Positions 25,801 to 34,083 of a stretch of DNA of 35,104 nt are shown here, piece by piece; position 1 is the first letter of the stretch; each line of letters begins with the position of its first letter. The stretch comes from Paenibacillus xylanexedens (GTDB lineage: Bacteria > Bacillota > Bacilli > Paenibacillales > Paenibacillaceae): NCBI RefSeq assembly GCF_017874615.1, contig NZ_JAGIKV010000041.1:1-35104 (forward strand), in the 5' to 3' direction. The notes beneath the pieces were generated by a model. That model saw nothing but the letters and a program-made list of their open reading frames with translations. It had not been told where the DNA came from and ran no database searches. A program made the position numbers and the translations under genes.

Positions 25801-28800
25801 CGATCAAGCCAAGTTTATTATCACGTGTACCCGGAACAGCGTCGTATTGAAGGCCGTTAGCTGCAATATTGTCCTTGTCATAATAAAAAGTGGGTGCTTT
25901 CTCCACATACACTTTAGTATTTACTTCTGATTTGGTGAATCGGTACAACATATCATTATGCTCAATAAACGTCGTATCAATGGTCGGAAGTGACTCATCA
26001 ATCATGACCTTTGGCTCAGAGAAGTTGTAGAAATCTCTTGTTGTTGCGTAGTACATCACATTGTACTGACCTGCAGGTCTTCCGTTATAATCACCATATG
26101 TCTCAGTGTTTTTCATCGATGATGCCCAAAATACGATATACTCTCCAGTTACTGGATCATAGATAGCTTCTGGTGCCCACGTATTTCCTCCAGTCTTAGG
26201 AGCAACCTCGATCATACGCTGCTCGCTCCAATGAACGAGATCCTCCGACTCCCATATCATCATGTAATGACTACCCGTAATTTGAGCTTGGTCGAAATTT
26301 GTACTTTCGCCCATTTTCAAATCGGTTGCCAGCATATAGAATTTATCACCTTCTGGTGACCGAATAACAAATGGATCTCGAAGTCCTTTTTCACCCATAT
26401 CAGATTGAAGGATCGACTTACCATTATTCAGCCCTTTCCAGAACAATGGATCTTCTGCTGTAGCGAAGGATATCTCTTCACCACCCTCATATTCACCTGT
26501 AAAGTACGCAAAGAAGTAAGCATCATGCTGCACTGGCGCAATTGCTTGTTTAATCGTAACGTTAAACGTAAGCTGTTTAGAAGCTGCACCATTCGTAATT
26601 GTAGCTATTAGCGTAACGGGCGTATCCGTAGCTTGACGGCTTACCCAGCCTAGCTGTGTAGCGTCACTAGCCGCTTCAGCCGTTCCTTTCACAACTGCCG
26701 GTCTGCTAGATACCCATGTAATTGTGGAGCCTTGTTCACCTGTAGCAACAAGACGTAAGTTACCTTTAATGTTGTCAGCATTGTAGATCTCTATTTGTTC
26801 AGCGTCCAGATCAACCTTCTGCTGATCATCGAATTGCTTCAAGATCGTAACAGGGAATACAGCTGTAGTTGATACGCCTTGATACGTTAAAGTAGCCGTA
26901 AGCTCTGCCTGAACATTACCTACTTGAACAGCTGGACGTTGTACCGTGCCATGATTAGAAATGACAGTAGGATGACTAGAACTCCAAGTAATGCTCACGC
27001 CGTTTTTACCGTTTGTTGGTAATGCAACGTTTCTCGTTATCTTATCGGTACTCTTATCGCCTTCACCTAAGTAACGACTGATGTTAAGTTGATTCGCTGC
27101 ATCATCAACAGTGAGCTGACGTATTTTGGAGATGTGAGTTGCTCCTTCTTGTTGATATAACTCTCCTACTTCTTGCTCCGTCAACGCGCGATCATATACT
27201 CGAAAATCAGCTACGCTACCTTGAAGGTATGGATCGTTTGAGAAGATTGATTTACCGATAAAGCCAGAGAAAGTAGCATCCGGATTAATAATTTCTGACA
27301 GCTTTAGTCCCTTTGCATTACCCGAAGCAACCTTAGCTCCATCCACGAATAACGTTATCCTATTGCTAGCTTCGGACAAGGACACCGTTACATGCTTCCA
27401 CTGCCCACCGATAAGGTTTGAGTTTGCGCTACCTGTAACTAATGCTTCGTTCGGCCAGCCATTTTTAGAGATACCTGTAGCAATCATATTACCTGATCCA
27501 CTACCGTGACGTGGTGTTACGAAGAAATATTTGTTCGTTTCTGGTGTTAATACAGTACCCAAACCGAAGATCCAGCGATTCGTCCCATCATTCGTCCAGT
27601 TCACGATTGAAGATACTGTAATCTCATTCAGACCGTGTAGTAGATCTAGTCCATTTGAGCCCTTAGGAATCTCAACATGCCCACTATTAGATGTAGAGCT
27701 TCCACCATTGAAGGAAACAAAGCCAACCTCACTGTTTGAAATGAATTGTCCATTATTTGGATTTCTAAATATTCCGTCAAATGTAACTGCCTTGTTGGCA
27801 ACATCCTTCAGTACGAGTTGACCGTCTACTTCTTCAGTCGTTTTCATGTTGTAATGAAGAATAAGATCATCTTTTAGCGATTTTCCCTTAACGGTAACGG
27901 CTGATGTAGCTGTAAACTCTCCATCTTCAGTCTGTACCGTAATTGTGGCTGTACCTTCACTAACAGCTGTAACTTTACCCGTTGAATTGACAATCGCTAC
28001 ACTGGAGTCACTAGATGCCCAGATAACTCTTTTATTTGTTGCATTTGAAGGTGAAATAGTAGCTACTAATATCTCGCTGTCCCCCACTGATAAAATAAAT
28101 GTAGGTTCATTAAGCAAGACACTCTTAACGGCAATCTGCTCAATAGAGTCATCCTTAGGTAGTAAGGTAACAATAAACTCCTTCGTTGCCTGGCTTCCAC
28201 CTAAAGAAATGGTTGCAGTTAACGTCACTTGTTGCTCCATTTCTCGTAAGAACACTTCCCCGGTTGGACTGATCGCACTCTCATCACTAGAAGTCCATGA
28301 GATCATTGCGCCATTCTTATCTTCAGTAGGCAGTTCAAGAGATTCTGTAACTGCCGATATGTCTCCTAACGTTAGCTCTATTTTGCCTTGTTGTACTTGC
28401 TTTTCATTAAACGATTGTTCATATACTACAGCGATATCTTCATTATTTAGTGCCTCTCCGTAAATTCTTAAATCTTGAAAGCTACCCGCAAAAGTAGCAT
28501 CCCCTAAATAATTGGAGCGTCCGATGTAAGCATGCAAATCCGTACCAAAACTTGCTGTTGTTTTCTCTTTCGCGGTCGTGCCTATATGAACACCGTTGAT
28601 ATAACCTGCAATAGAGCGTTCTGTAATAACCGTCGTATAGTGCACCCATTGACCGTCGTACGGTGTCGTTGAAGTGCCTGATACCCCTACCTCAGTCGTC
28701 CAAGGCTGGTCAACATTATTGTTATTCGTAAATACTGACTTAAAATCACCACCTGGATTCGATGGATTAAACATCCAGTAATTCGTTGGCAAGTTATTGC

Positions 28801-29167
28801 CAGCTGCTGGAGTACCGTAGAATAATGCTGAGTAGTTCCCACTTCCAGTGTTGCTCTTGATCCATACAGATATCGTTGTATTTTCTTGATGATCAAACAA
28901 ACCAGTAGGAAGCTGAACGTAGTTTGTATTACTATCTGTTCCCCCAGGTAAAGTGAGACCATCGGTGTACGTAATGTCTCCTACGGCCGTTCCATGCTTT
29001 TCATTACCTGATATATCCTGTACATCCTCAAGCAATGGATAATGCGCCAACATCGTTGGTGTTATTGTGTCCGCTGAAGCTTGATTGCTAAATGGCAGAA
29101 CAAGATTAAACCAGCTACTGAAGGTCATAAGTAAAACTAACATTAGGATTGTAATTTGCTTCCGCAT
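22787..29167 (-). CDS. 5' part of the split GH43/SLH gene: secreted multi-domain glycoside hydrolase with two GH43 domains
   Basis: The frame of 2126 codons begins with a signal peptide (MRKQITILMLVLLMTFSSWF, about 32 residues). Domains in order, with approximate residues: LamG 34-255, atrophied Ig (aBig) 260-340, Big_2 345-430, LamG 432-680, two aBig 680-870, GH43 876-1200, LamG 1210-1440, LamG 1452-1670, two aBig 1686-1866, GH43 from 1869. Both GH43 units show RDPF (catalytic base), WAPE, and a later Glu in NEGQTIF or VEGPTIF. The family cleaves arabinan, xylan side chains or related polymers. The exact substrate is open. The last eight codons before the TGA are out of frame, so the gene is broken or recoded. 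AAGGGAAG precedes the ATG. Confidence 0.88.
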   Translation of the reverse strand: MRKQITILMLVLLMTFSSWFNLVLPFSNQASADTITPTMLAHYPLLEDVQDISGNEKHGTAVGDITYTDGLTLPGGTDSNTNYVQLPTGLFDHQENTTISVWIKSNTGSGNYSALFYGTPAAGNNLPTNYWMFNPSNPGGDFKSVFTNNNNVDQPWTTEVGVSGTSTTPYDGQWVHYTTVITERSIAGYINGVHIGTTAKEKTTASFGTDLHAYIGRSNYLGDATFAGSFQDLRIYGEALNNEDIAVVYEQSFNEKQVQQGKIELTLGDISAVTESLELPTEDKNGAMISWTSSDESAISPTGEVFLREMEQQVTLTATISLGGSQATKEFIVTLLPKDDSIEQIAVKSVLLNEPTFILSVGDSEILVATISPSNATNKRVIWASSDSSVAIVNSTGKVTAVSEGTATITVQTEDGEFTATSAVTVKGKSLKDDLILHYNMKTTEEVDGQLVLKDVANKAVTFDGIFRNPNNGQFISNSEVGFVSFNGGSSTSNSGHVEIPKGSNGLDLLHGLNEITVSSIVNWTNDGTNRWIFGLGTVLTPETNKYFFVTPRHGSGSGNMIATGISKNGWPNEALVTGSANSNLIGGQWKHVTVSLSEASNRITLFVDGAKVASGNAKGLKLSEIINPDATFSGFIGKSIFSNDPYLQGSVADFRVYDRALTEQEVGELYQQEGATHISKIRQLTVDDAANQLNISRYLGEGDKSTDKITRNVALPTNGKNGVSITWSSSHPTVISNHGTVQRPAVQVGNVQAELTATLTYQGVSTTAVFPVTILKQFDDQQKVDLDAEQIEIYNADNIKGNLRLVATGEQGSTITWVSSRPAVVKGTAEAASDATQLGWVSRQATDTPVTLIATITNGAASKQLTFNVTIKQAIAPVQHDAYFFAYFTGEYEGGEEISFATAEDPLFWKGLNNGKSILQSDMGEKGLRDPFVIRSPEGDKFYMLATDLKMGESTNFDQAQITGSHYMMIWESEDLVHWSEQRMIEVAPKTGGNTWAPEAIYDPVTGEYIVFWASSMKNTETYGDYNGRPAGQYNVMYYATTRDFYNFSEPKVMIDESLPTIDTTFIEHNDMLYRFTKSEVNTKVYVEKAPTFYYDKDNIAANGLQYDAVPGTRDNKLGLIGNNGNNEGQTIFKDNNKDKWYLFLDSWPYHVRYTTDLDSSTQYMNNVLSSDKYALPPGPRHGTVIPISRAEYDTLQEKYAWKGPAPSTDPVVHYSFDANTVSGTTLNDISGNGHHATLVGGATINEEDRIGKTGGALELNGSTGYLKLPDNLIQSLNLEKATFSTWVQMDRNQANQRIFDFASDTGRQVNRNTMYLSTQGDTGSLEFAVVTPFTEKFSNDSTRLGSEYKYAVRNSGLLPTKTWQHVAITMDEFDAVLYVNGQEVKRSSTFNVEPRMLLETTMNYIGKSRNGSHSLFDGKFDDFRIYNRALSVEEIATLADEDVTPPVEQPSGAELILHYDMNDIDGATVIDQTGNFNGKWMNPSKAEWIRTQDAGVLSFTGGTTNSYVELPQGVVDGLTDMTVSSIVNWSGKNAAEWLYALGRPNNNTHYTYFTPRYNANGLARLGIATNAWNNESSASTTGLKNNEWKVVTTVVSGTEGTLTLYIDGVAVASGSTNGMTLEQIKNTSGSSGTIGKSFYPADPYFGGMIADFQIYDGAMTAADITSLKAHSDQKIALMEGMLVSAATEKLTIVDLLASNASKDAIISNVTLPTSGAYGTTISWTSDKGNVISTTGAVTRPANAKGDQVVTLTAVFTDGTETVNKTFQLTVKALPNDVTSVDEAKAALVVHNINDVRGHIALPTSGLYGTTITWASAQPNVVSVTGEVKRPAHGSGNVDVKLTAKITLNSASTTKEFIAKVKELPVDEKYAGYFFTYFTGEGTATGEQVYFALSNGNDPLNWRELNNGKPVLTSTLGEKGVRDPFIIRSPEGDKFYMIATDLKINGNGNWGRAQTWGSRSIMVWESNDLVNWTDQRMVEVAPEEAGNTWAPEIMYDNTTGEYIVFWASRMFDDASHTGDAYQKMMYSKTRDFYTFTEPQVYLDYGYSIIDTTMIEHEGKVYRFTKDEQNNGASAPFGKMIFQEVGDSILDPTFKMINQGVGNIKWVEGPTIFKSNTDKKMVFIRR
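22807..22813 (-). other. A7 homopolymer frameshift site in the GH43/SLH gene
   Basis: On the minus strand GAT-AAAAAAA-TGG reads D-K-K-M-V and soon stops. With six A residues it reads D-K-K-W-Y-L-F, the text found in the first GH43 copy (DKWYLFLD). One extra A therefore separates the catalytic and anchoring parts. Confidence 0.9.
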
Positions 29168-29272
29168 AGCATTCTTCCCTTCGATTAATTTTCAGAAGCA
29201 TACAACCCATATCTCTCACCTTTAAAACAGACCACCTCGCTCAAGGAAATAGAGATACGCTTTTTTAAAAAA

Positions 29273-29324
29273 AGAATGCGCTTACATTTCTTCTCATATT
29301 ACGTCTTCAACACTTCCAATTCAA
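29273..29324 (-). promoter_or_regulatory. Promoter and perfect cre site of the GH43/SLH gene
   Basis: On the minus strand TTGAAT (29319-29324), 17 bp and TAATAT (29296-29301) form a sigma-A promoter. ATGTAAGCGCATTCT (29273-29287) follows 8 bp later and fits all fixed positions of the cre consensus WTGNAANCGNWNNCW. CcpA bound there would cover the first transcribed bases, giving strong glucose repression. Confidence 0.75.
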
Positions 29325-29444
29325 TGTAGTATCTTGTTCATAAGGTGGATTTTTTTATTGCAATTCACGCAAACTTCAACACTATCCCTATACTTCGAAG
29401 TAATCGTTTTCATTCTAAATATCCTCTATGTTTAAATTAAAGGA

Positions 29445-29473
29445 TTGAACGCCTGATAAACATAATATATATA
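29445..29473 (+). promoter_or_regulatory. Promoter of the divergent SLH esterase-like gene
   Basis: TTGAAC (29445-29450), a 17-bp spacer and TATATA (29468-29473) lie 92 bp before the start codon. No cre was seen on this side. The rest of the 397-bp divergent region holds no gene. Confidence 0.55.
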
Positions 29474-29564
29474 GTTGGGCGCTTGTCATATGGACAACGT
29501 GTCCGAATTACGATGCGGTAAGCCATGGGCGCACCGGATCGAAAAATAAGGAGGATTTTCATTT

Positions 29565-32500
29565 ATGCCAAAACGATTTAGCAGAATGCTCGCGTTCCTC
29601 TGTTGCTTGGTAATGGTGGCGTCATTAATGCCTACCAGCTATGCCGCCGCCACTGACAACATCGAGAACGCAGAAGCGAATGAAACACCCACCGCCATTT
29701 TTGGAACTCCCGAACTCGGGTCAAACGACCCACTCTGGGGCCAGACTATGGAGCATCACATCAACAAAAGCACTGTGCCCGCCGACCCCAAACCCCATGC
29801 CACGGGCACAGCCAGAATCCTTTGGGACCATGACTACCTGTATTCCCGAGTAGTTGTGAATGACAGTAATCTATATCAGGGAGCTGGCGGAGATCACCAG
29901 TACGACAGCCTGGAGTTTTATGTCGGCACCGGAACCGGAGGCTCAAACCAATGGCGCGTCAGCGCGACGGGTGTGTTCTCAGGGCAGGCCGCTCCGGGCA
30001 GAGCTGCATGGACCCAGATCACGGAAACAGGATATATCGTGGAGATGAGAATACCCAAAAGAACCTTGACCTTGGAGGAGGGCAAGCTTACCTTTGAGGT
30101 TTATATTAATAACTCAACGGAAAAGGGCGGTGACCGCTATGAAGTCGTTTCCTCTTTTGGAGTTCCAGACGCAGCTTATACCAGCGCTGATTCATTTACA
30201 GACAGCCTGCAGCTCATCTCAGCCAATGAAGTGGACACCAGATTATCAATTACCGCCACTGCGGGACCGGGCGGCTCAATAATGTCGAACCCACCCGGCG
30301 ATGTGCTGAGAGTAGATCGGGGCTCTAACAAAGAAATTACGTTTACTCCCGATTCCGGCAAAATTGTGGATACTGTAACGGTAGACGGCGAGACCGTGAC
30401 TCTATCTGCTGGCACTTATACCTTTTCGAATATTGAGACTAACCATACCATTCATGTGACATTCAAGAACGATCCGGACGCGGGGATACTTCCCTTTATC
30501 GTATGGAATGACAACTTCGCCAGTGGCGAGTACACAACGGCTGTCATCATTGACTTAGGCGAGGGGAAGGCAGCGTTAGGCTCCGAGCTTAATCCGGGCT
30601 TGTTTACCTTGTCAGCCAGGAACACAACCCTGAACGGCGAGGCGGTGACCTTTGAAGGGACGCGCAAGATCACAAGGGTATATGCTAATGACCAACCGAA
30701 GGTACGCGGCTATCTGGGGCCGGTAAGCAATTCACCGGATTATCAGGACGGACTGGCGAGTGGCCGTTACATCGTAGTTGAGTCTGAGTTTTATTCAGCG
30801 AGTGGCGGCAAAACAACGCTGGATGGCAGCAGTAACTCGACAAAGCAGGTTTACAACATCGTCCCAAACGGAGAGATCGTACTGACAGAAGGGAGTCCAC
30901 TTCGCAACGTGGTTTTTGAACAGGAAAAAGTTGTGAATCCGATCCTTGACAAGTTTACAACATTCACGGACAATTCGGTCAATCGCTCACTCTACCTTCA
31001 CAAGGATGAAGACGGTAAAGTGATCAAAGGATTGCCGCTGTATGTTTATACCCACGGCATGTCACGCGGCGGCACAAACGCTGCGACAGACCAAAAAGCG
31101 GCCATGAAATCCGCCAACGGCTCGGTCGCTCTAATGAAAAAAATGGAGAAAAATCCTGACAAGTACGCCAGCCATGTACTGAATATTTCCTATAATGGCG
31201 TATCTGTTCCCTCAACAGAAAATGTTAAGAAGGTCATAGACGCGCTGATTGCCAGCGGCGAAGTAGACCCTAATCGTGTTTACGCGGCGGGCTTCTCATG
31301 GGGCGGCCAGTATACAAACAACTTAGTTAACAGCCATCCTGGCTTCTTCGCCGCCGCCGCACCTATGGCCCCGGTAAGCGGTTCACCGAATGCTAAGGAC
31401 AACGACGCTCACAACAATCTGGCCTATTGGATGTTTTTAAATGCTCATAATGTTGGAAGCTACCAGACTAACCTCAATAACTTTATCAATAACAATATGC
31501 CGAAAATGATCAATGCAAGGGCTTCGCGCTTTGAGAGTAATGAGGCACTTACGTGGCCCTACAATCAATTTGATCAGCCGAATCTGAGGCCGAATCCGGC
31601 CAACACACCTGTTCTGGCTGATTACATAGCGCACGAAGTTGAAACGGCGGTTCTTTACAACCAGATAACTATGGGGAATTGGAGCATAGCTCCCACGGCG
31701 CAGTCCTCTAACTTGCCGGCTTGGAACAATGACTACACAGACGTCTTTGATTGGATGTTCTCGCAGAGAAAACCGGTCGTGCCCGGTGCTCCGAGCGGCT
31801 TCAAGGCGACAGCCGGTGACGGACAGGTCACATTAAGCTGGACCGCCCCTGCTGACGACGGTGGCAGTGCGATCTTGGGCTACAAGGTATGGTATGGCAA
31901 CGTGACGCCGGTCACACTGGATGCGGCGGAGACCCAATATACCTTTAAGAACCTGACAAACGGCCAAGGCTACAACTTCACGATCATCGCGGTGAATGCA
32001 AAGGGCGACGGCGCGGAGATCAGTGCGACGACGACGCCGATGAAGACGACGACTCCCACTGTGCCTGATTCTGGCGGCAATACGGGCAACACCGGAAACA
32101 CCGGCAACATTGGTAATACGGGCAACACCGACAATACGGGCACCGGGACAGATGCTGGAACGTTGAAGTCGACCTACACAGTGAATACACCGAAGGATAA
32201 GCCCGCGGTCACAGACAAAAACGGCAACACCACCCTCCCAGGTGGCGGCGAGATTACGACCAAAGGCGGGACGAAGATTAAGATGCCCGAAGGCACAACG
32301 ATAGACTCAAACGGTAAGGTAACCATTCCGGCAGACAAGAGCGCCGAAGTGACACTACCCGGCGGCAACAGCACAGTGACCATTTCGGGAGGTTCGACGA
32401 TCGCGAGCGACGGTACGGTTACAGTAGGCGGCAAAGACGCGTATGTGAACCTGCCTAACGGTAACCGTGTGCATATCCACGGCGGATCGAAGATACGGAG

Positions 32501-33185
32501 CGGCGGAGCGGTTGTGGTGGGACCGAGCGGCGCAAAAGTTAGCTTAGATAACGGCATGTCGCTGAACATCCGTGAGGGTACGGAGCTGGCATTTGATGAC
32601 GCCACCCCACTGGGCTTCCTCGTGCTATCGGGCAATCCTTTCAGGGATGCCAACATGGACGACTGGTTTTACAGCTATATAAATTTCGCCTACACATACG
32701 ATCTTTTCAACGGCACGACGTCCACGACGTTCTCACCCGGCACCGCAATGACGCGTGCAATGTTCGTGCAGGTACTGGCCAATCTTGAGAACGTAAATCT
32801 CTCCAGCTACACGAGTTCCCGCTTTAGCGACGTGACGGACGGACAATGGTACACCGCGGCAGCCGAGTGGGCGGCCGAAAAAAGCATAGTTAACGGTACA
32901 AACGCAGACCTGTTTGACCCCAATTCACCGATGACGCGCGAGCAAATGCTGGTGATACTGTACAACTACATGAAGTACAAAGGCTATGAGATACCTGAAA
33001 GCCACTCTAAGTCCTTCACGGACGAGAGTGAGATCAGCTCTTGGGCGTTGGAGGCCGTTCAGGCGCTGCGGGACATCGGCATTGTATTAGGCAAGTCGGA
33101 CAACTTCTTTGCTCCCAAAGCCACCGCCACCCGCGCCGAAGTAGCCACGATCTTTGTAAGGTTCGTCGAATATCTGGCAAAGTGA
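29565..33185 (+). CDS. SLH-anchored multi-domain protein with CBM9-like, esterase-like and FN3 domains
   Basis: AAGGAGG precedes ATG 29565. The 1206 residues start with a signal peptide ending near SYAAA. A CBM9-like domain (about 45-225; ARILWDHDYLYSRVVVNDSN) is followed by a bacterial beta repeat (226-305; TATAGPGGSI). A beta-rich region and an alpha/beta-hydrolase unit (about 450-735) come next, with YTHGMSRGG and the nucleophile elbow GFSWGG (Ser578), like polyhydroxyalkanoate depolymerase or feruloyl-esterase relatives. Then come FN3 (739-825), an Asn-Thr-Gly linker, Gly-rich beta-helix-like repeats (about 870-1020) and three SLH repeats (1024-1205). Codons are clearly richer in third-position G/C than in the neighbouring GH43 gene, suggesting separate ancestry. 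A polysaccharide esterase role is inferred. Confidence 0.85.
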   Translation: MPKRFSRMLAFLCCLVMVASLMPTSYAAATDNIENAEANETPTAIFGTPELGSNDPLWGQTMEHHINKSTVPADPKPHATGTARILWDHDYLYSRVVVNDSNLYQGAGGDHQYDSLEFYVGTGTGGSNQWRVSATGVFSGQAAPGRAAWTQITETGYIVEMRIPKRTLTLEEGKLTFEVYINNSTEKGGDRYEVVSSFGVPDAAYTSADSFTDSLQLISANEVDTRLSITATAGPGGSIMSNPPGDVLRVDRGSNKEITFTPDSGKIVDTVTVDGETVTLSAGTYTFSNIETNHTIHVTFKNDPDAGILPFIVWNDNFASGEYTTAVIIDLGEGKAALGSELNPGLFTLSARNTTLNGEAVTFEGTRKITRVYANDQPKVRGYLGPVSNSPDYQDGLASGRYIVVESEFYSASGGKTTLDGSSNSTKQVYNIVPNGEIVLTEGSPLRNVVFEQEKVVNPILDKFTTFTDNSVNRSLYLHKDEDGKVIKGLPLYVYTHGMSRGGTNAATDQKAAMKSANGSVALMKKMEKNPDKYASHVLNISYNGVSVPSTENVKKVIDALIASGEVDPNRVYAAGFSWGGQYTNNLVNSHPGFFAAAAPMAPVSGSPNAKDNDAHNNLAYWMFLNAHNVGSYQTNLNNFINNNMPKMINARASRFESNEALTWPYNQFDQPNLRPNPANTPVLADYIAHEVETAVLYNQITMGNWSIAPTAQSSNLPAWNNDYTDVFDWMFSQRKPVVPGAPSGFKATAGDGQVTLSWTAPADDGGSAILGYKVWYGNVTPVTLDAAETQYTFKNLTNGQGYNFTIIAVNAKGDGAEISATTTPMKTTTPTVPDSGGNTGNTGNTGNIGNTGNTDNTGTGTDAGTLKSTYTVNTPKDKPAVTDKNGNTTLPGGGEITTKGGTKIKMPEGTTIDSNGKVTIPADKSAEVTLPGGNSTVTISGGSTIASDGTVTVGGKDAYVNLPNGNRVHIHGGSKIRSGGAVVVGPSGAKVSLDNGMSLNIREGTELAFDDATPLGFLVLSGNPFRDANMDDWFYSYINFAYTYDLFNGTTSTTFSPGTAMTRAMFVQVLANLENVNLSSYTSSRFSDVTDGQWYTAAAEWAAEKSIVNGTNADLFDPNSPMTREQMLVILYNYMKYKGYEIPESHSKSFTDESEISSWALEAVQALRDIGIVLGKSDNFFAPKATATRAEVATIFVRFVEYLAK

Positions 33186-33207
33186 GAGCGTATACAGATA
33201 AATAAAG

Positions 33208-33255
33208 CCCCTTCCGGCTGAACAATATCCAGCCGGAAGGGTCTCCTTGTTTTCA
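33208..33255 (+). terminator. Terminator of the SLH esterase-like gene
   Basis: CCCTTCCGGCTG and CAGCCGGAAGGG make a perfect 12-bp GC-rich stem, with a T-rich tail (TCTCCTTGTTTTC), 23 bp after the stop. Confidence 0.88.
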
Positions 33256-33372
33256 AACTGTACTTTTTTTGACAACTCCACGGTCAGGACTTTTAGTATT
33301 TGCTACCCTTAAAACTTGTCCCCAAGTCCAAAATTCTACTTAATTAATGCAAGTTCTGATTTATTTCACCAC

Positions 33373-33405
33373 AAAAAAACGCCATCACAATAATGTGATG
33401 GCGTT
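33373..33405 (-). terminator. Terminator following the tRNA-like 3' end
   Basis: On the minus strand AACGCCATCACA-TTAT-TGTGATGGCGTT is followed by a T run. It begins about nine bases after the tRNA-like end, the usual spacing behind a tRNA gene. Confidence 0.88.
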
Positions 33406-33413
33406 CTTGATTA

Positions 33414-33460
33414 TGGAGCCTAGGGGGATCGAACCCCTGACCTCATCGCTGCCAGCTCGT
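33414..33460 (-). other. tRNA 3'-end-like remnant, possible attachment site
   Basis: On the minus strand AGGGG-TTCGATC-CCCCT forms a perfect T arm, followed by AGGCTCCA, the acceptor strand and discriminator typical of tRNA-Ala. A GGTC variable-loop-like stretch precedes it. The anticodon and D arms are absent: upstream bases do not pair, and no GGGGCCT or GGAGCCT 5' strand is found nearby. A tRNA 3' end alone, with terminator, is what an integrative element leaves at an attachment site, or it is a decayed tRNA. The plus-strand frame through it (MEPRGIEPLTSSLPAR) is a familiar spurious translation. Confidence 0.5.
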
Positions 33461-33764
33461 AATTGTCTCCGCTCTGTCCTACGTTCAGTCAACGTTAAAC
33501 TAAAAACCCCACAAAATAACGTGTTATCCATCGTACAGACCACAAATCTACCCGCGTTATTCCCTTACCGATACCTTTATTATACCGATTAGAAGCGTAT
33601 ATCTGTGCAATTTGGTCGACGTCGACTAATCATAAACCCCCAGGTTTATTTTGGGGCGCGGATTATTCCGCCACCTGATTCGGCCACCCGCGACGGGGGC
33701 CTTGGGGGTACTTAACTTTAACAAATTAACGCGTAGACTATTTCACAAAATTCAGATTAAACGC

Positions 33765-33803
33765 AAAACACCGCGAACCCTATACGTAAGTCAGCGGTGT
33801 TTT
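33765..33803. terminator. Inverted repeat, probable terminator
   Basis: AAAACACCGC (33765-33774) and GCGGTGTTTT (33794-33803) are perfect arms with A and T ends usable in both directions. It lies just upstream of the antitoxin promoter and isolates the toxin module. 33461-33760 holds no gene I can recognise. Confidence 0.6.
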
Positions 33804-33837
33804 CGTTATACATTATAAAATAACTATATTAGATATA

Positions 33838-33866
33838 TTGTAATGCGTTACATTTGCGGGTAAAAT
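33838..33866 (+). promoter_or_regulatory. Promoter of the putative antitoxin RNA
   Basis: TTGTAA (33838-33843), 17 bp and TAAAAT (33861-33866) form a strong promoter on the strand opposite the toxin. The predicted start is at about 33873, the first base of the following hairpin. Confidence 0.6.
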
Positions 33867-33872
33867 TGAATT

Positions 33873-33965
33873 ACCACTGTAAATCATAATTTACAGTGGA
33901 CAAGAGCGGTACATCTTCGGAGAAATAACCGCAGTCTTTGGTGAGAGGGCGGTTATTTCTGCTTA
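33873..33965 (+). ncRNA. Putative type I antitoxin RNA
   Basis: A transcript from the promoter at 33838-33866 would start with a perfect 11-bp hairpin (CCACTGTAAAT and ATTTACAGTGG, 33874-33899). It would contain AGTGGACAAGAGCGG and end at a second perfect stem (AGAAATAACCGC and GCGGTTATTTCT, 33921-33960). It overlaps the 3' end of the toxin gene in antisense, as SR4 and RatA do for BsrG and TxpA. Extent and existence are inferred from promoter and hairpins only. Confidence 0.5.
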
Positions 33966-34083
33966 GTACGTATAATTAACACTATTAATGTAGCGAACGA
34001 AATCATAAGGATAAGTGTCTCATAGGTGGACATGCTACCACCTCCCCTCATATGAAGGTAGGCAAAGCCCGCTCTTGTCCACT
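33895..34083. repeat. 15-bp perfect inverted repeat flanking the toxin gene
   Basis: AGTGGACAAGAGCGG at 33895-33909 is the exact reverse complement of 34069-34083. One arm lies at the predicted 5' end of the toxin mRNA and the other in its 3' tail, so the two ends of one mRNA could pair. Confidence 0.85.
33953..34033 (-). CDS. Small hydrophobic type I toxin (putative holin-like toxin family)
   Basis: A 26-residue frame starts MSTYETLILMISFATLI, continues with a short hydrophobic run and ends in RTKQK. This is the pattern of the holin-like/TxpA-BsrG type small toxins of Bacillota: MSTYE start, one membrane helix, basic tail. GGGGAGGTGG lies four bases before ATG 34033. A possible -10 box TATACT lies at 34088-34093 on the minus strand, which would start the mRNA within the 15-bp repeat. 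The gene is flanked by that repeat and faced by a convergent promoter, the layout of a type I toxin-antitoxin pair. The protein would act in the cytoplasmic membrane. Confidence 0.75.
   Translation of the reverse strand: MSTYETLILMISFATLIVLIIRTKQK

Noticed and set aside
29565..33185. The possibility that the SLH esterase-like gene is also frameshifted
   Set aside because: Signal peptide to third SLH repeat reads through in one frame with a proper terminator after the stop.
33347..33592. Plus-strand frame with MEPRGIEPLTSSLPAR
   Set aside because: It is the well-known spurious translation of the antisense of a tRNA-like 3' end, and it crosses a terminator.
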